The notes under the pieces were generated by a model. The model saw only the letters and a list, made by a program, of their open reading frames with translations. It did no database searches and was not told the DNA's origin. Below, piece after piece: positions 44,402 to 56,400 of a stretch of DNA of 64,000 nucleotides. The stretch comes from Trochalopteron elliotii (taxonomy: Eukaryota > Chordata > Aves > Passeriformes > Leiothrichidae), in the NCBI GenBank assembly GCA_024734555.1, contig JANPWX010000076.1, positions 62,001 through 126,000 of the forward strand. The letters run 5' to 3'. The translations under genes and the position numbers were made by a program. Each line of letters starts with the position of its first letter. The stretch's first letter is position 1.

Positions 44402-47400
44402 ACAACATAGTTTGTTTGTTACCTACTTTTCATGAAAAAATATTGCTATATTTCAAGTATATCAACCAGTATTTGAATTCTGTACAAACACAGATGTAAG
44501 CCAAATAGTGATACATTTCAAAATGCTTTTATGTACTGTGAACAGCACCGTACAAATCATTCTCAAAAGGCATAGGACATAAACAAAGGAATTACATGGA
44601 GCAGTTCAGAATTAATGTGTGTTGCATGTGCTTTATTTACAAAGCAGCTGCATTGTAAGGAAATGCCTCTAGAGGTATTCTACAGCAATCATTTGCATCT
44701 GTTCTTTTAACACTGAACCTCTAAACACTTGCATACACATTCACATTTGAACAAATGGCCTTAAAAGGGCTAGTCACATGAAAATTTCTCAGATCTGGGG
44801 CATAAATACAGCTTTTAATTCCTGACCATGGAAAAGTGTTTTTTTAGTAGAGGAAAAAAAATATCAACTTTCAGGCTTATATCCCCAGTTCATTTTTTAT
44901 TAGGAGTAAGGCAGTCCTATATATTGGATGTGTCAGAGGGAGATAGTCTGATTTCATGCCATGGTCAGAGGACCCAAAGCACCATTTTTGAAAAAGAAAG
45001 AAAAATACCAGTCCTTACTTCCTTTACTGTTCTATTGCACTAACTGCAATTCATTCCTGTGTCTTTTTAAATTTTGTAATACATTAACTTAGAAGAATCT
45101 AGCTTAATGGAATACATTGACTTGGAAGAAACCAGCTTATTCAGAATTTACTTAACATTTTCTTCATATGTACATTCATGATACACAACTTAAAGGACAA
45201 TCCAAGTGACTACTTCCAATTACCATTTCCCACCATTTTTTATCAATCCTGGCTGTTAAGACTTAATTTTTAATCACTGAAAAAGTTGTGATATTTTTAA
45301 TAGTATTGAATAATGCATTGCAAGGTGCAAATTTAAAACCAGCATTATTTTGTGTCACTTTACATGTAAAACACACATAGCAGTAATTAGACCACTCAGT
45401 TCATAACTGATTTTGCTCAGTGTCTTCACAGAGTGTGTCCCAGATGTTATTGTAAAGTTTTTATGCATGTACTAAAAAAACTCCCAAACTAACCCAAAAC
45501 CCAAAACAAAAACCAACAGAACCCCACCCCTTTATGATGCTAATAAATGGTCTAACTTCTAAGGCCATATGCAACATTTCAATTCTTCATAAATATTTGA
45601 ATTGATTTAGTAAACATTTAGAAAACTGGACTGTGCTACAGATTTTAAATGTGACAGCTGACAACATAAATTTTCTGGATGATGATGGAGTCAATATTAG
45701 TGCAGCTGTAGTAACAGTAAGACATGCGAAAGCTTAAAGTTTAGTTTCAACTGTTTGAGTACATTTTTCATAAGATTCAAGGATTGCAAATGATTTATGG
45801 TCACTACATAAATTGTAAATTGCCAGTAAAAATAGGAAATACAATTTGAACCCCTTAGAATTATTTTTGGAAGTATTTTACAACTGCTCAAATAAGGAGT
45901 TAGGGCAAGGCACTAAATTATCCATTTCCTGCAAATAAATAACGCTTTAAACAATAATAGCACTTTAGAAAGGAAACAATCTCTGTATTGAAATGAACAC
46001 AAATACAGATTATGCATATTATTATTTTTATTACTTTAGTAATTCTAGTAAAATATTTAGCCTACAAAATTTATATTAGAATTTAAAAAGTGTAGTCCTG
46101 GGAGCTTGTTTAAGGAAGGGCTGCAGGTTTTGGCTATGGTTCTTTAAATCAGCCAACGTCTAAAAGCATGATTAAAAACTAAGTCCAGAGAGTAAAAATA
46201 TTTCCCTGTAGTAGCTATAGTCAACAGCTTCATTTTGTGACACCTTGCAGCACAAAGCCTATTAATACATTTCTTCTATCTCTTGTAATTTACACAAATT
46301 ATAAGGTCCTAATCTTTTGCCTATGCAGAGGTAGGATGGGATTCATTTGTTTCTACTCCTGATATCAGAGATAGTCATCCACAGCCTAGTCTTAGACAGG
46401 CCACTTACAGAATGACCAACACTGGATGGACCTAAACTCCTCAGCAGCCAAAAGGATGGATCATCCAGAGAGTGTTTCATCTTATCTTATGGCAGGTACT
46501 TCTAAAAAGCACATACAGTAAGCCACAGCAGGAAAGTTGCCTAATCCCCTCTAGTAACTACTAGAAAATTGAGGATGACAAGCTCAGGCTTGTTGTGTGG
46601 TCATGCTCAGATGTGCCTCATGTTACAAGAACAGCGAAAAAAAAAATATATAATTATTGTCAGTAAATAATAGCAACACAACAAAAAACCTGCAACTAAT
46701 CTTCTTCAATTGGGTAACAACCAGTCAAACCATGAGAACCTATTAAAAATACTGAATAACAAAAAAGACTTGCCCAAACCCTTGACTCTCTCAGCATTTC
46801 AAAAAAATTGTGTGGAATCAGGATACCAAAATGCCATTTATTGTATCAGTCACTAAAAGCAGCTTCTTTAGCAGCAGCTAAATATGGGATCATAAATCAC
46901 AGACTTTATTAGCTAACTCTTCTTTGATTGTTTTATTTCCAGGAAAAAGTCATCTGGATTGCACTGAATACTTCTGTGAAATCTCAGTTTAAGTTTTACT
47001 TTCTGATTATCTTTTCATTTTTTTTCATTGAAGAAGAGAAACCCAGTGTTTTATCTCATTAAATATAACGAAAAACTCCAGAAGTCTTCCAAATGTACTG
47101 CAATATTTGGGAACTAATGAACTACTTTCTCTCAAGTACTAATGATTTCCCTACAGTAGTGCAGGCTTTTCTACCAGAGAAAATCATAGTTTAGTTTTCT
47201 AGAATTAACTCTGAAATGACAGACTACTTCCATAACCTCCTCCCTCAAAAGCATCTGAAATGTTGTAAACAGATTTACTTACTTCCTGGATTTGGCATTC
47301 AAAACTGATGCTTCTTCTTTAAGAGTATTTTTTCATTTTTTAACTAATTAAAAGTTTCAAGTTCACCTTCTAGACCCTTTCTCAACTGCTGGGAGGTCTA

Positions 47401-50400
47401 CTATTAAAAAAAGAAGTCCTTGTGGGTCCTCTATTTCCATATTCAGGCTTCTGCTATTTTTTTCTGGTCTTCAGAATTCTACTCAAGAAAACATACCAGA
47501 ACTTTAAAGAAAGTAGTGAAGTATATGGACACAAAACAATCGTTTTTGATTATTATTTCTGAGCAATCATTCTGCCTCAATGCTTCCCACAGACTCTTTT
47601 AACTCTACAATCCATGAGGCCTGCACCTGAATGAGTATAAACAGGGAGAGACACAAGTCAAAGTATCACAATACTTTGCAATTATTCTCTTTACAACATA
47701 TTTGTCTAGAATCTGATCCATAGTACTATTTTATTTCTCATTAATTACTATTTTGATTCCTTAAAATCTTCCCAGGATGGATTTTTAAAAAGTGCAATCA
47801 AAATCCAAATGTATGGGGTTAACCAGTTCTCTTTTATCTTCTAATTTATAGAGTTCAAAACCTTATTTCCAATATTTTCATATACTGAAATCCATGTTCA
47901 GTGGATACTGAGATTTATTGCTTCAGAAAAGGTTTTTCATTATGAAATAAGGCTTCATAGTCTGAAATTTAGATTCTCAGTAGGTTTTAGCAGATTGGCT
48001 ACTTTATTATTGAGTTACATTAGATGACCCCTGGATAAATACCAGCAGTTCTCTCTTAAACTTTTTGATATGTGTAACATTAGTCCATCTTTTTATCTCT
48101 TGTGCCTCAGCTCTGTTTTTTACTGGATAAATTAATTCTCAAACTAATATAATGTGATGAAGATACACGTAACATTCACATAAAAGTAGTTCCTCTTCAA
48201 TATACATATCCTCTCTATTTGGATCCTTTACTTCATTACAATCCCACTGACGCCAAGATGAGTTTTTGCCTTTTTTTAAATATACATTTTATATAACTTA
48301 TATGTATTCCTCAGTACTCTTAGCATGCATATTCGTAATTTCTTACATCTGATAACTTAGTATAGTCCATAGCATATTCTGTTAGGCCAGGAGACCAAAC
48401 ATCCTAAAGACCTCATAAGAGGAGGCTGGAAAGCCCTACGCTATCTTGGGAAACCAAGGTCTTCTCTAGAACATATCCTGTAAACTGGAGATTTGGCCCA
48501 CCCAGGGGGGAATTGCATGGATGGAGGAACATCACGCCATTCATCCAGGCCTCTCACTGGGGCATCTTTGCTAGATATGCTGATTTGTATGGTCTATAAA
48601 TTGTATACGTGATCTATCGTGTGTGTGCATTGCGGCACATTCCACCTTGGCGAAGTGGTGCACCATAAGGATCCTTATTAAATACTGTGGTAAAAACTCT
48701 TATCCCTTAACCCTGTCTGGCTCTCAAAAAGAAAGCTATAGCTGGAGTGCACTTACATGATTTTCATCCACAACTTTGAATCTGCTCACTTTGTAGCATA
48801 TCTGATATTAAGCAGTTCTCTGTTGGGGTTCTGTAACATACTGCACCTGGCACGACAGACTCAATAAAATTTTCCTGCATGTACTGTACGAGTTTCATCT
48901 TATGTTTCCATATTGCACTAAAATTAGAGATACCTGCACTGGATACACAAAGTAAGTACTTTCAAAATATAATCTGATTTTATTTTCCCTGAGTTCAATT
49001 ATCTCCTTTTTCTTCCTCTCTGTACTGCTCTGTTTGTTTCACCACCTGGTTTTTGATATTCTTCCCTTTTATCTCTTTGTTTTGTTTTTGTAATTTAATT
49101 TTTTCTGTGCTGTTCTTCTGTTTTACCATTTTCTGCCTCCTGCTTCTTTCTCTGTCTTTTCCGTTTGTTTTTTTTTTTTTTCTTTTTCTGTGTGAAGAAA
49201 AATAAAACCACATGATTTGTCAGATAGTAGATAAAAAATGTATGGGAATGTTGTAGAATCCTGTCATGGGAACTGTTACTTCCATCACGTCAGTGTATCA
49301 GTGCCAGAATAATTGGTTCTGGTATGTTACAAATGCAATAGACATAATCTGTGGGGGGACAAAAGCACCAGGCTGGCACTTTTTTAAACATGTGAAAACT
49401 AGTGCACAGCAGACAAATTAATATTTTAAGCAGAAAATCAGTCTACAGTACACCACAGGGGCTTCTTCATCACCTACAATTTACAATTTATGGACAAGTT
49501 GCAAAGCCCCTTTTTTGACATCCTTCCTCCTTAACTATCCAAAAACTTCAACAATACATAGGCTTTGAGGATTTCCTGGATGCCTGGTTGACTATATTGT
49601 ACCATTTGGTTGAATTTTATTAGTTAAACGCAGCAATATGAAACAGAAAATATCTCCTGACATGCCTAGACATCTGAAAAAAACACAAAAAAGAAGTTTA
49701 GTGTAAATATGTTCACAAGTGGATAAGGTTTGTTGCTATACACTTGCTGAATTGACTGCCTATTCCTTTAACCACACCTGTCTGGGACCTAAAGTTCAGG
49801 CATCCTTGAGTTTAATCCTCCTGGAGAACTCAAATTGCTAGTTATGGTCTCAGCTCAGAATTTAGTTTTAGAAAAAATGTGACAAACAATGGTGGCAGAG
49901 AGCTTTCAAATAACAGACCTCTTATACAAGAAGCTGCTCAGGGAGGCAAATCATGACTCTACTGGCAGATTAGCAACTGGAAAAAATATTTAAACTCTGG
50001 TACAAGTTACTGTTTCTTCATACAGCGAATGTCCTTACTTCTCTATATGGTGATTTTCCTTCTGAAATATACTCAGGCTAAGGAAATAGAACCTGAGCAT
50101 TTATGAGCTATTCTTGATTGGCTCTGAGTTGTGTGTGAAAATATGGAAGCACGGTATGGTTTGGGTTGAAAGAGACCTTGAAGATCACCTAGTTCCAACA
50201 CCTCTGAAATGGGTAGGGACACCTCTGTCCAACAGATCAGGTTGCTCAGAGCTCCATCCAACCTGGCCTTGAACAACACCTCCAGGGATGGAGCATCCAC
50301 AACTTCTTTGGGGAACCTGTGCCAGTGCCTCACCACCCTCACAGTAAAGAACATCCTCCTAGTATCTAATTGAAACCTACTTCGCCTTGAAGCTTTTCCC

Positions 50401-53400
50401 CCTTGTCCTACCATCACATTTCCTGACAGAGTCCCTCTCAGGCTTCCCTGCAGCTCCCTTCAGATACTGGAAGGTTGCTATGAGGTCTCCACAAAACCAC
50501 CTCTTCTCCAGGCTGAACAGAGTCAACTTTCTCAGCCTGACCTTGTAAGCGCCATGCTCCAGGCCCTCTGCTGGACTTGCTCCAACAGTTCCACCTTGTC
50601 CTTCTTATGCTGGGTAACCAGAACTCTATGCAGCACTCTAGGTGGCATCTCATCAGAGCAGAGTAGAGGGGCAGAATCTCCTCCCTTGCCCTGCTGGCCA
50701 TGCTGCTTTTGATGCAGCCCAGGACACAAATGGCTTTCGGGGCTGTGAGCACACACTGGCTCAGGCTGAGTTTTTTGCCAACCATTATCCACAAATCCTT
50801 GGGTTGGACAAGATGATCTCCAGAGTTCTCTCTCAATCTAAACCATACTGCTATTCTGTGATCCTCTGGGGCAGAGGTATATCTAGAAGTCAGATTTCCG
50901 TTTCTTAAGGCAGATGCCCAAACAACCACACGCTGTTGCGATACAAAGGGTGCAGTAACATTACCTCATCACTACTTCTGGAGCAAAGAGAGAAACCAGT
51001 ATTTATTCCCTGACTTATTTTCAAATACTTAGTCTCTAAGGTATCTACCTCTACCTATTTTCAAGTCCAGGTATTTTCTGAGCATGATGTAGTTTACACT
51101 ACTAGTAATCCTCAAGGAATCTCACTGCTGAGTTTCTCCTTGAATCTACGTCAGCCCTTCTGCATTCAAGGACCTTCACAAATAATCTTATGTAAGTAGT
51201 TCTTACCTGTGATAGAAAAGAAAATGTAAATAAAAACTGATACTGTTCAAAAGTACCATGCAGGATATTCTATGTTAAAAAAATAAATGCCAGACAATTC
51301 TGGAGTTTCATGCACTAGAGACAAAAATTTCAATGCCTAGGTTTTCAGGATAACTTATACACAGAATAAGTTTTTTCTTTGAAGTAAATATGTTTTCTCA
51401 CTTTTATACCTTGATGCTGCAATGTATGAAGTGATATATTATGAATTCTACAATAAAATAAAAATTTGTAGGGCATTTTTTTAAGGTGCCAGCATTATGA
51501 ATTCTCAACAGCACAAAAGAAATTTTATTCTGTCATCTGTGATAGTAAAAACTAATTTGTATAATAAAATCTCATAAACACAGCTTTCATTTTTCAATTT
51601 CCACAGCAAAAGAGTCACTATCAGCAGCTAAAAATTAAAAAATAACTAAATATATTCAATCTTAAAAATAACAACCACAGTAAACACTATTATTACAATT
51701 CATCTACAATGTAAAAACTCAGTAATAAACTTTTCTACTGGTACCAAATAACCCCTGTAACAACGACTCCAGTAACTCTGTATTACTTTAGAATCTGTAT
51801 ATTTACCCACGCACTGGAATATTCATATTCCTTGCAGATTTAATGACTTCTTCGAACCTTTCTATGCTTTCTTCAATTGAACAATTAATATTCATTTTGC
51901 TAAAAGATTCAGATGCTGCGCCAAATACTGAGACTTCTGTAGCTCCTGCTGCAATCTAAAAACACATTTCAAGAAAACAGAGTCATAACACTACATTGAA
52001 GTATTAGATTAGGCATTTAATTCTGTATAACATTCTAAAATTTTAAAGCACATGAAGTATATCATCCATATCTAAAATCTAATTTTAATTCCAATTTTTT
52101 TTAAGCTATAGCATACAGGCAGATTGAATCAAATTTTGAGATCATTCACTATGGAATATTTTCTGCCTCTTCTTATCAATTAGTCAAACATGTTTTTAAA
52201 GTGATGACTGATAAAGGTAATGAGATGTAAGAAATCACATGAACCAACTATACAAACGACAATGATTGATACCTATATTCATATTTTCAGAAAAGGAAAA
52301 GATCACAGAACAACTCTCCCACTGTCTGTTCCTCCTGAATACCAGGAAGTCATTCTCATGCCTGGGAAAGCCCTCTGTGTGCATATGCCTAGAGCAGCAA
52401 CAATAACCAACAGGGATTTCCTTGTTAGAGGTAACTCTTGGATCAAGGGCGCCATTGGTCTTGGTGTCACAGTCGCTGAGGATAATATGGAAAATATGTA
52501 CATGAGAGTCTGCTGAGAGAAGACTCAGAGCAAACATCAGTCTAGAAAATGTGTAAATGTGGTGACTTCACTCTAGGGACAATTGGCCTGAGTTTGTATT
52601 CAGTACCTCAGTAAATCAACTAACATGAGGCAAACTAGAAGGCTGAAAGCCAACTGATAGGAGAAGAAAATATTTAAGCTTAGGAGAATAGCTAACTAAC
52701 TCTCACTCTCCAGTCAGAATAATACTCTTATTTAATGAAAAAGTATGGAGCTTTTGCATTTGCTCGCTGCCTCTGCAGGATAATGTCTAAAATTCAGCAG
52801 TCTTACAGGGACAAATATTCTTTCAGATAGAGGGAAGAAACATCAGCAAGGAAGAATGCAGGAACAATCTACAACTATTGTTTCATTGTTTTCCCTTCAT
52901 TATATCACTAAACACAGTATAAAGCACAATTAATTAAACTCATACGAGCTGCAATTGAGACAAAATTGTAGCACTATAATCTGACTGTTGATAATTAAGT
53001 CAACTACGCACAGAATTCTGTTTTAACAGGTATTTCAGTATGGGAACTGTGAAAGACTAGACTACAAATATCCACCCAGCAGTAGGCTCTCCAAATGCTA
53101 GTCCTACATCAGGACAAAAGCAGAAGCATTAGAAATTAAAAAAAAAAAAAAAAGTGTAAAGATTTGACTAACAATGTCTACATTTTAAGATGACTGAACT
53201 GCTCCATTTTCACACTTTCACATACTTCAAGTCTGTAATTTTGACTATTTTGGAAGAACTGAAACAATTTAAACTTTCAAACCCAACCAAAATGAAATCC
53301 AGAATTGCTATAAAGCTTTTTAATTTAAATGAGTCTTTTCTCATCCTTCTTCAGTATTTTCCACCAAGACACTCTTCAGAAACTTTTCTAGGGCCAAGAA

Positions 53401-56400
53401 GTTAAAGAGAAAGAACTATCTTGCCCGTTATATACAAGCATCATTTAAAGGAACTTACAAAGTTCCTGGTCAGTGCCTCTACTAAAATATGAGCTTAACA
53501 TCACTCTGTGAATTTCCCTATTTTTCATAAAGAAAATTTAGAGTTTTCAGTGAAAAAAAAACTTACTTCTAACATTAAAGAGCTAGTTTCTGGTACTGAA
53601 CCGAAAGTGTCTGAAACATAAAAGAGGTAGATGTGGACAACTCCTATGAAGCCACTTACAGCAGCATGGAAACCTTGAAGATTAGGTGTGAGAACGGGAT
53701 ATTGTACTCCAGGATGCCGCTCAATGCCCCTCATTACTTCTTCATGATCTGCCATCTAAAAGATATAAATAATTTGTATTGATCAGCAGTTGTTTTCTGA
53801 TTTTATATTGCTAAATAGAAATTGTTTTAGACTGTGGTTTTGCCTTCATTACTTTTACATTTCATACCAAAATTCTAACAACAATGGAGTTAAACTGATT
53901 TTATACAAATACTCTTTTTTAATTTCTTAACTTTTGACTATTTGTGTTGCAATCTTTTTAGATCTATATGAATATAGAACTGGAGCGAAGATTTCTACAG
54001 TGTTCCTTTGTATGCATCTGTAAAAATATAATTTGCATCATAAACTGACAGACATGATCATACTGTTCATGAAGTGTTACAGCAACTTTGACTTTGCTTC
54101 ACTGGACTTGATAGGAGGAATTAACAGAATAACTGAGATTTAAAAAACAGAAATCTTGAAAACTTCAGCACTCTGACAAATGCAACTTCACAATGTTAAG
54201 CATAACTAAACTTGAATTACTCCACATTGTAATCAGAACATCTGAAGACTAAGCACATCTATTCTTAAAAATACAGCAATATCCAGTTGTCCACATAGTG
54301 CAATGTTTTAATATATTCGGAAGTTTCTTTCTAAAGAAGAAAATACTTCTTTATTATAGCAAAGATCAGAGTACTTGTTTTCCTTAGTCTCCCCTCACAA
54401 AAGAAAATCTGCCCTTTTAAGATACTCTTACATTTAATCTCTCATACATTCCTGATTAAATATACTCCCTGTACTAATGAAGGAAGTGAATGAAACTTAT
54501 TCATTTAATAAAGGGCAGATTCTTTAGATAAGCACTTTTTCTTAAAATAAGTGGGTTGAAAACAAATATTTTTCAATGCTGTGCACACCTGAAAACAATA
54601 CAATTAATAAAACACCCTCTTATTTAACATCTTAAAGATTCTGAGTTTTAAAAAAAGAATAGTACATTTTAAATGCTTTTTAAATGAGCTCTCATAAGAG
54701 CAAATCTCTCAAGCAAACACTATTAAGGTGGGTTTCTGTTTCTTTCCACACTGGTGAAAAGTATTTTGCGAAGTACCATGTGAAAAGATGTATGAACTAC
54801 AGAGCTTTCATTACTCCCTACTTTCAGCAGATACTTTATTGATAGCTATGCAGTACCACAATTCTAAATACATGATATTAAATTATACCACATTATTAAC
54901 TAAGAATACTACTTGTAACTTGGAATCTTCCTGTCACTGGCTTCCTTCTATGAAAATGAATGGATTGAAAAGATCAGAAAAATCCATGTATTCCTCTTCA
55001 AATATAAGCCCATCATGCATCTATAAGGAAGAGGATACATGGTACATAAGGTCTTTTATAGCCAGACACAACTCATTTCTCATCACAAAATAAGTGATAG
55101 CACAAAACTTTTTGTATTTGCTTCTATGTGAATTAAATTGGTCTGATAATATCACAAAAACCCTCTATTAACACCTTATTTTTTAAAGAACAATTTTTCA
55201 CTCCTCAATTTAATATAAGTAGTAGCTACATTTCTCAGGGTGAAAAAGAATGTCTGAAACCAAATGACAAATTGAATGGCAAATTCTGGAACTAAATTCA
55301 TTCTCCAAAACTATAGCCTGTCTTAAAATATACTGGAAAACCAAAATGACACTTTTTCAACCAGCATAAACCTGCCAGATCCAAATAATATTACATGTAT
55401 TAAATCTGTCCCATTGCTATTTTTCCTGTAAGTAAAATCCCATCTTTGCACATATTGCATGTTATAAGATTTTAAATTGTAATAAAATATTTCTTTTCTC
55501 AATTTCTTTTAAAATAAGCTTCCTAATAGTAGATATTTATAATTTTTGACTATGTTATAGGTGTGGGATCCTGTTTTATATGGCACCTTGCTACTGTGGA
55601 ACTTTTCCTTTTAGATTTTTCAGTAAAAAAAAATCTTTGCCAAAAACAACAGTGGATGGGAAACCATAAAAAATTTAAAATACTAAAACCAGAAATAAGT
55701 GAATGAGTGATCCAAACATAACTGTAAATTCTATTCCTATGGCCTATGAAAAAAAAAAGAACAAAAAAAAGACAAACTCTCTGTCAAAGCAACACAATCT
55801 TATCTTAAAAAAAAAAATTAAACACTAATTAAGCCATTAAACCAAAGTATTCTGACATGAATTTGAGATAAGAAGGGATTGCCCATTTTTTTCTAAACTG
55901 ACAAACTTGTGCTTAATTTGATGTTTGTAATGGCTCAGAGGAAAAGGAAACAATTAAACAAAAAAGGAAGAAATACACCTTTGCTTTAGACTTTTTCTTC
56001 TAACATTTAAAAAACTACATTATTCTCTGTTGCAGTAACTGATAAAGTGTGATGGCAGTTAGAAAAATTTAACCTATTCCCTTTTAGCAGACAAGATATG
56101 ATTGCCCCTGCATTGGCGCCAAAGAAATTCTGCATTGTCACTCTTCTTTTCACCTTTCCTATTATCCTTCTTCTAGACTCTTCCTTGGTGGCCCTGAGAA
56201 CACTGAAATAAAGCAAAGGAGTCCCTCAGAGTGTTGTACAATTTGCTTTGCTAACTCATGAATAAGCATGGCTGTACTCGGTTTTACTCAGAGAAAAGCC
56301 TAGATACAGTCCAGGCCCAGGATGTATCCTCAGTTTAAAATGGACAACTTTATCTATATTTTGTCAGATGTCAAACATGCAATAGACATTGTTAAAACTG

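Larger units (their letters stand above)
36838..51806 (-). other. HMGCLL1: HMGCLL1 intron 5 (15 kb)
   Basis: 14,969-bp GT-AG intron and the most repeat-rich part of the window. It holds the long CR1 copy (39.4-40.3 kb), the (TAA)n array, a 33-bp local duplication (45.1 kb), an LTR-like element (48.4-48.8 kb), a polypyrimidine tract (49.0-49.2 kb) and the head-to-head CR1 pair (50.2-50.9 kb). Purine-rich stretches lie near 41.2-41.5 and 42.7 kb. No host exon was recognised. Confidence 0.88.

Noticed and set aside
48995..49213. Lys/Arg-rich 72-codon frame
   Set aside because: Produced by reading a polypyrimidine tract backwards. Low-complexity artefact.
50438..50929. 163-codon minus-strand open frame
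   Set aside because: It is a chance run through the head-to-head CR1 pair. The recognisable parts are CR1 ORF2 remnants, not a host gene.
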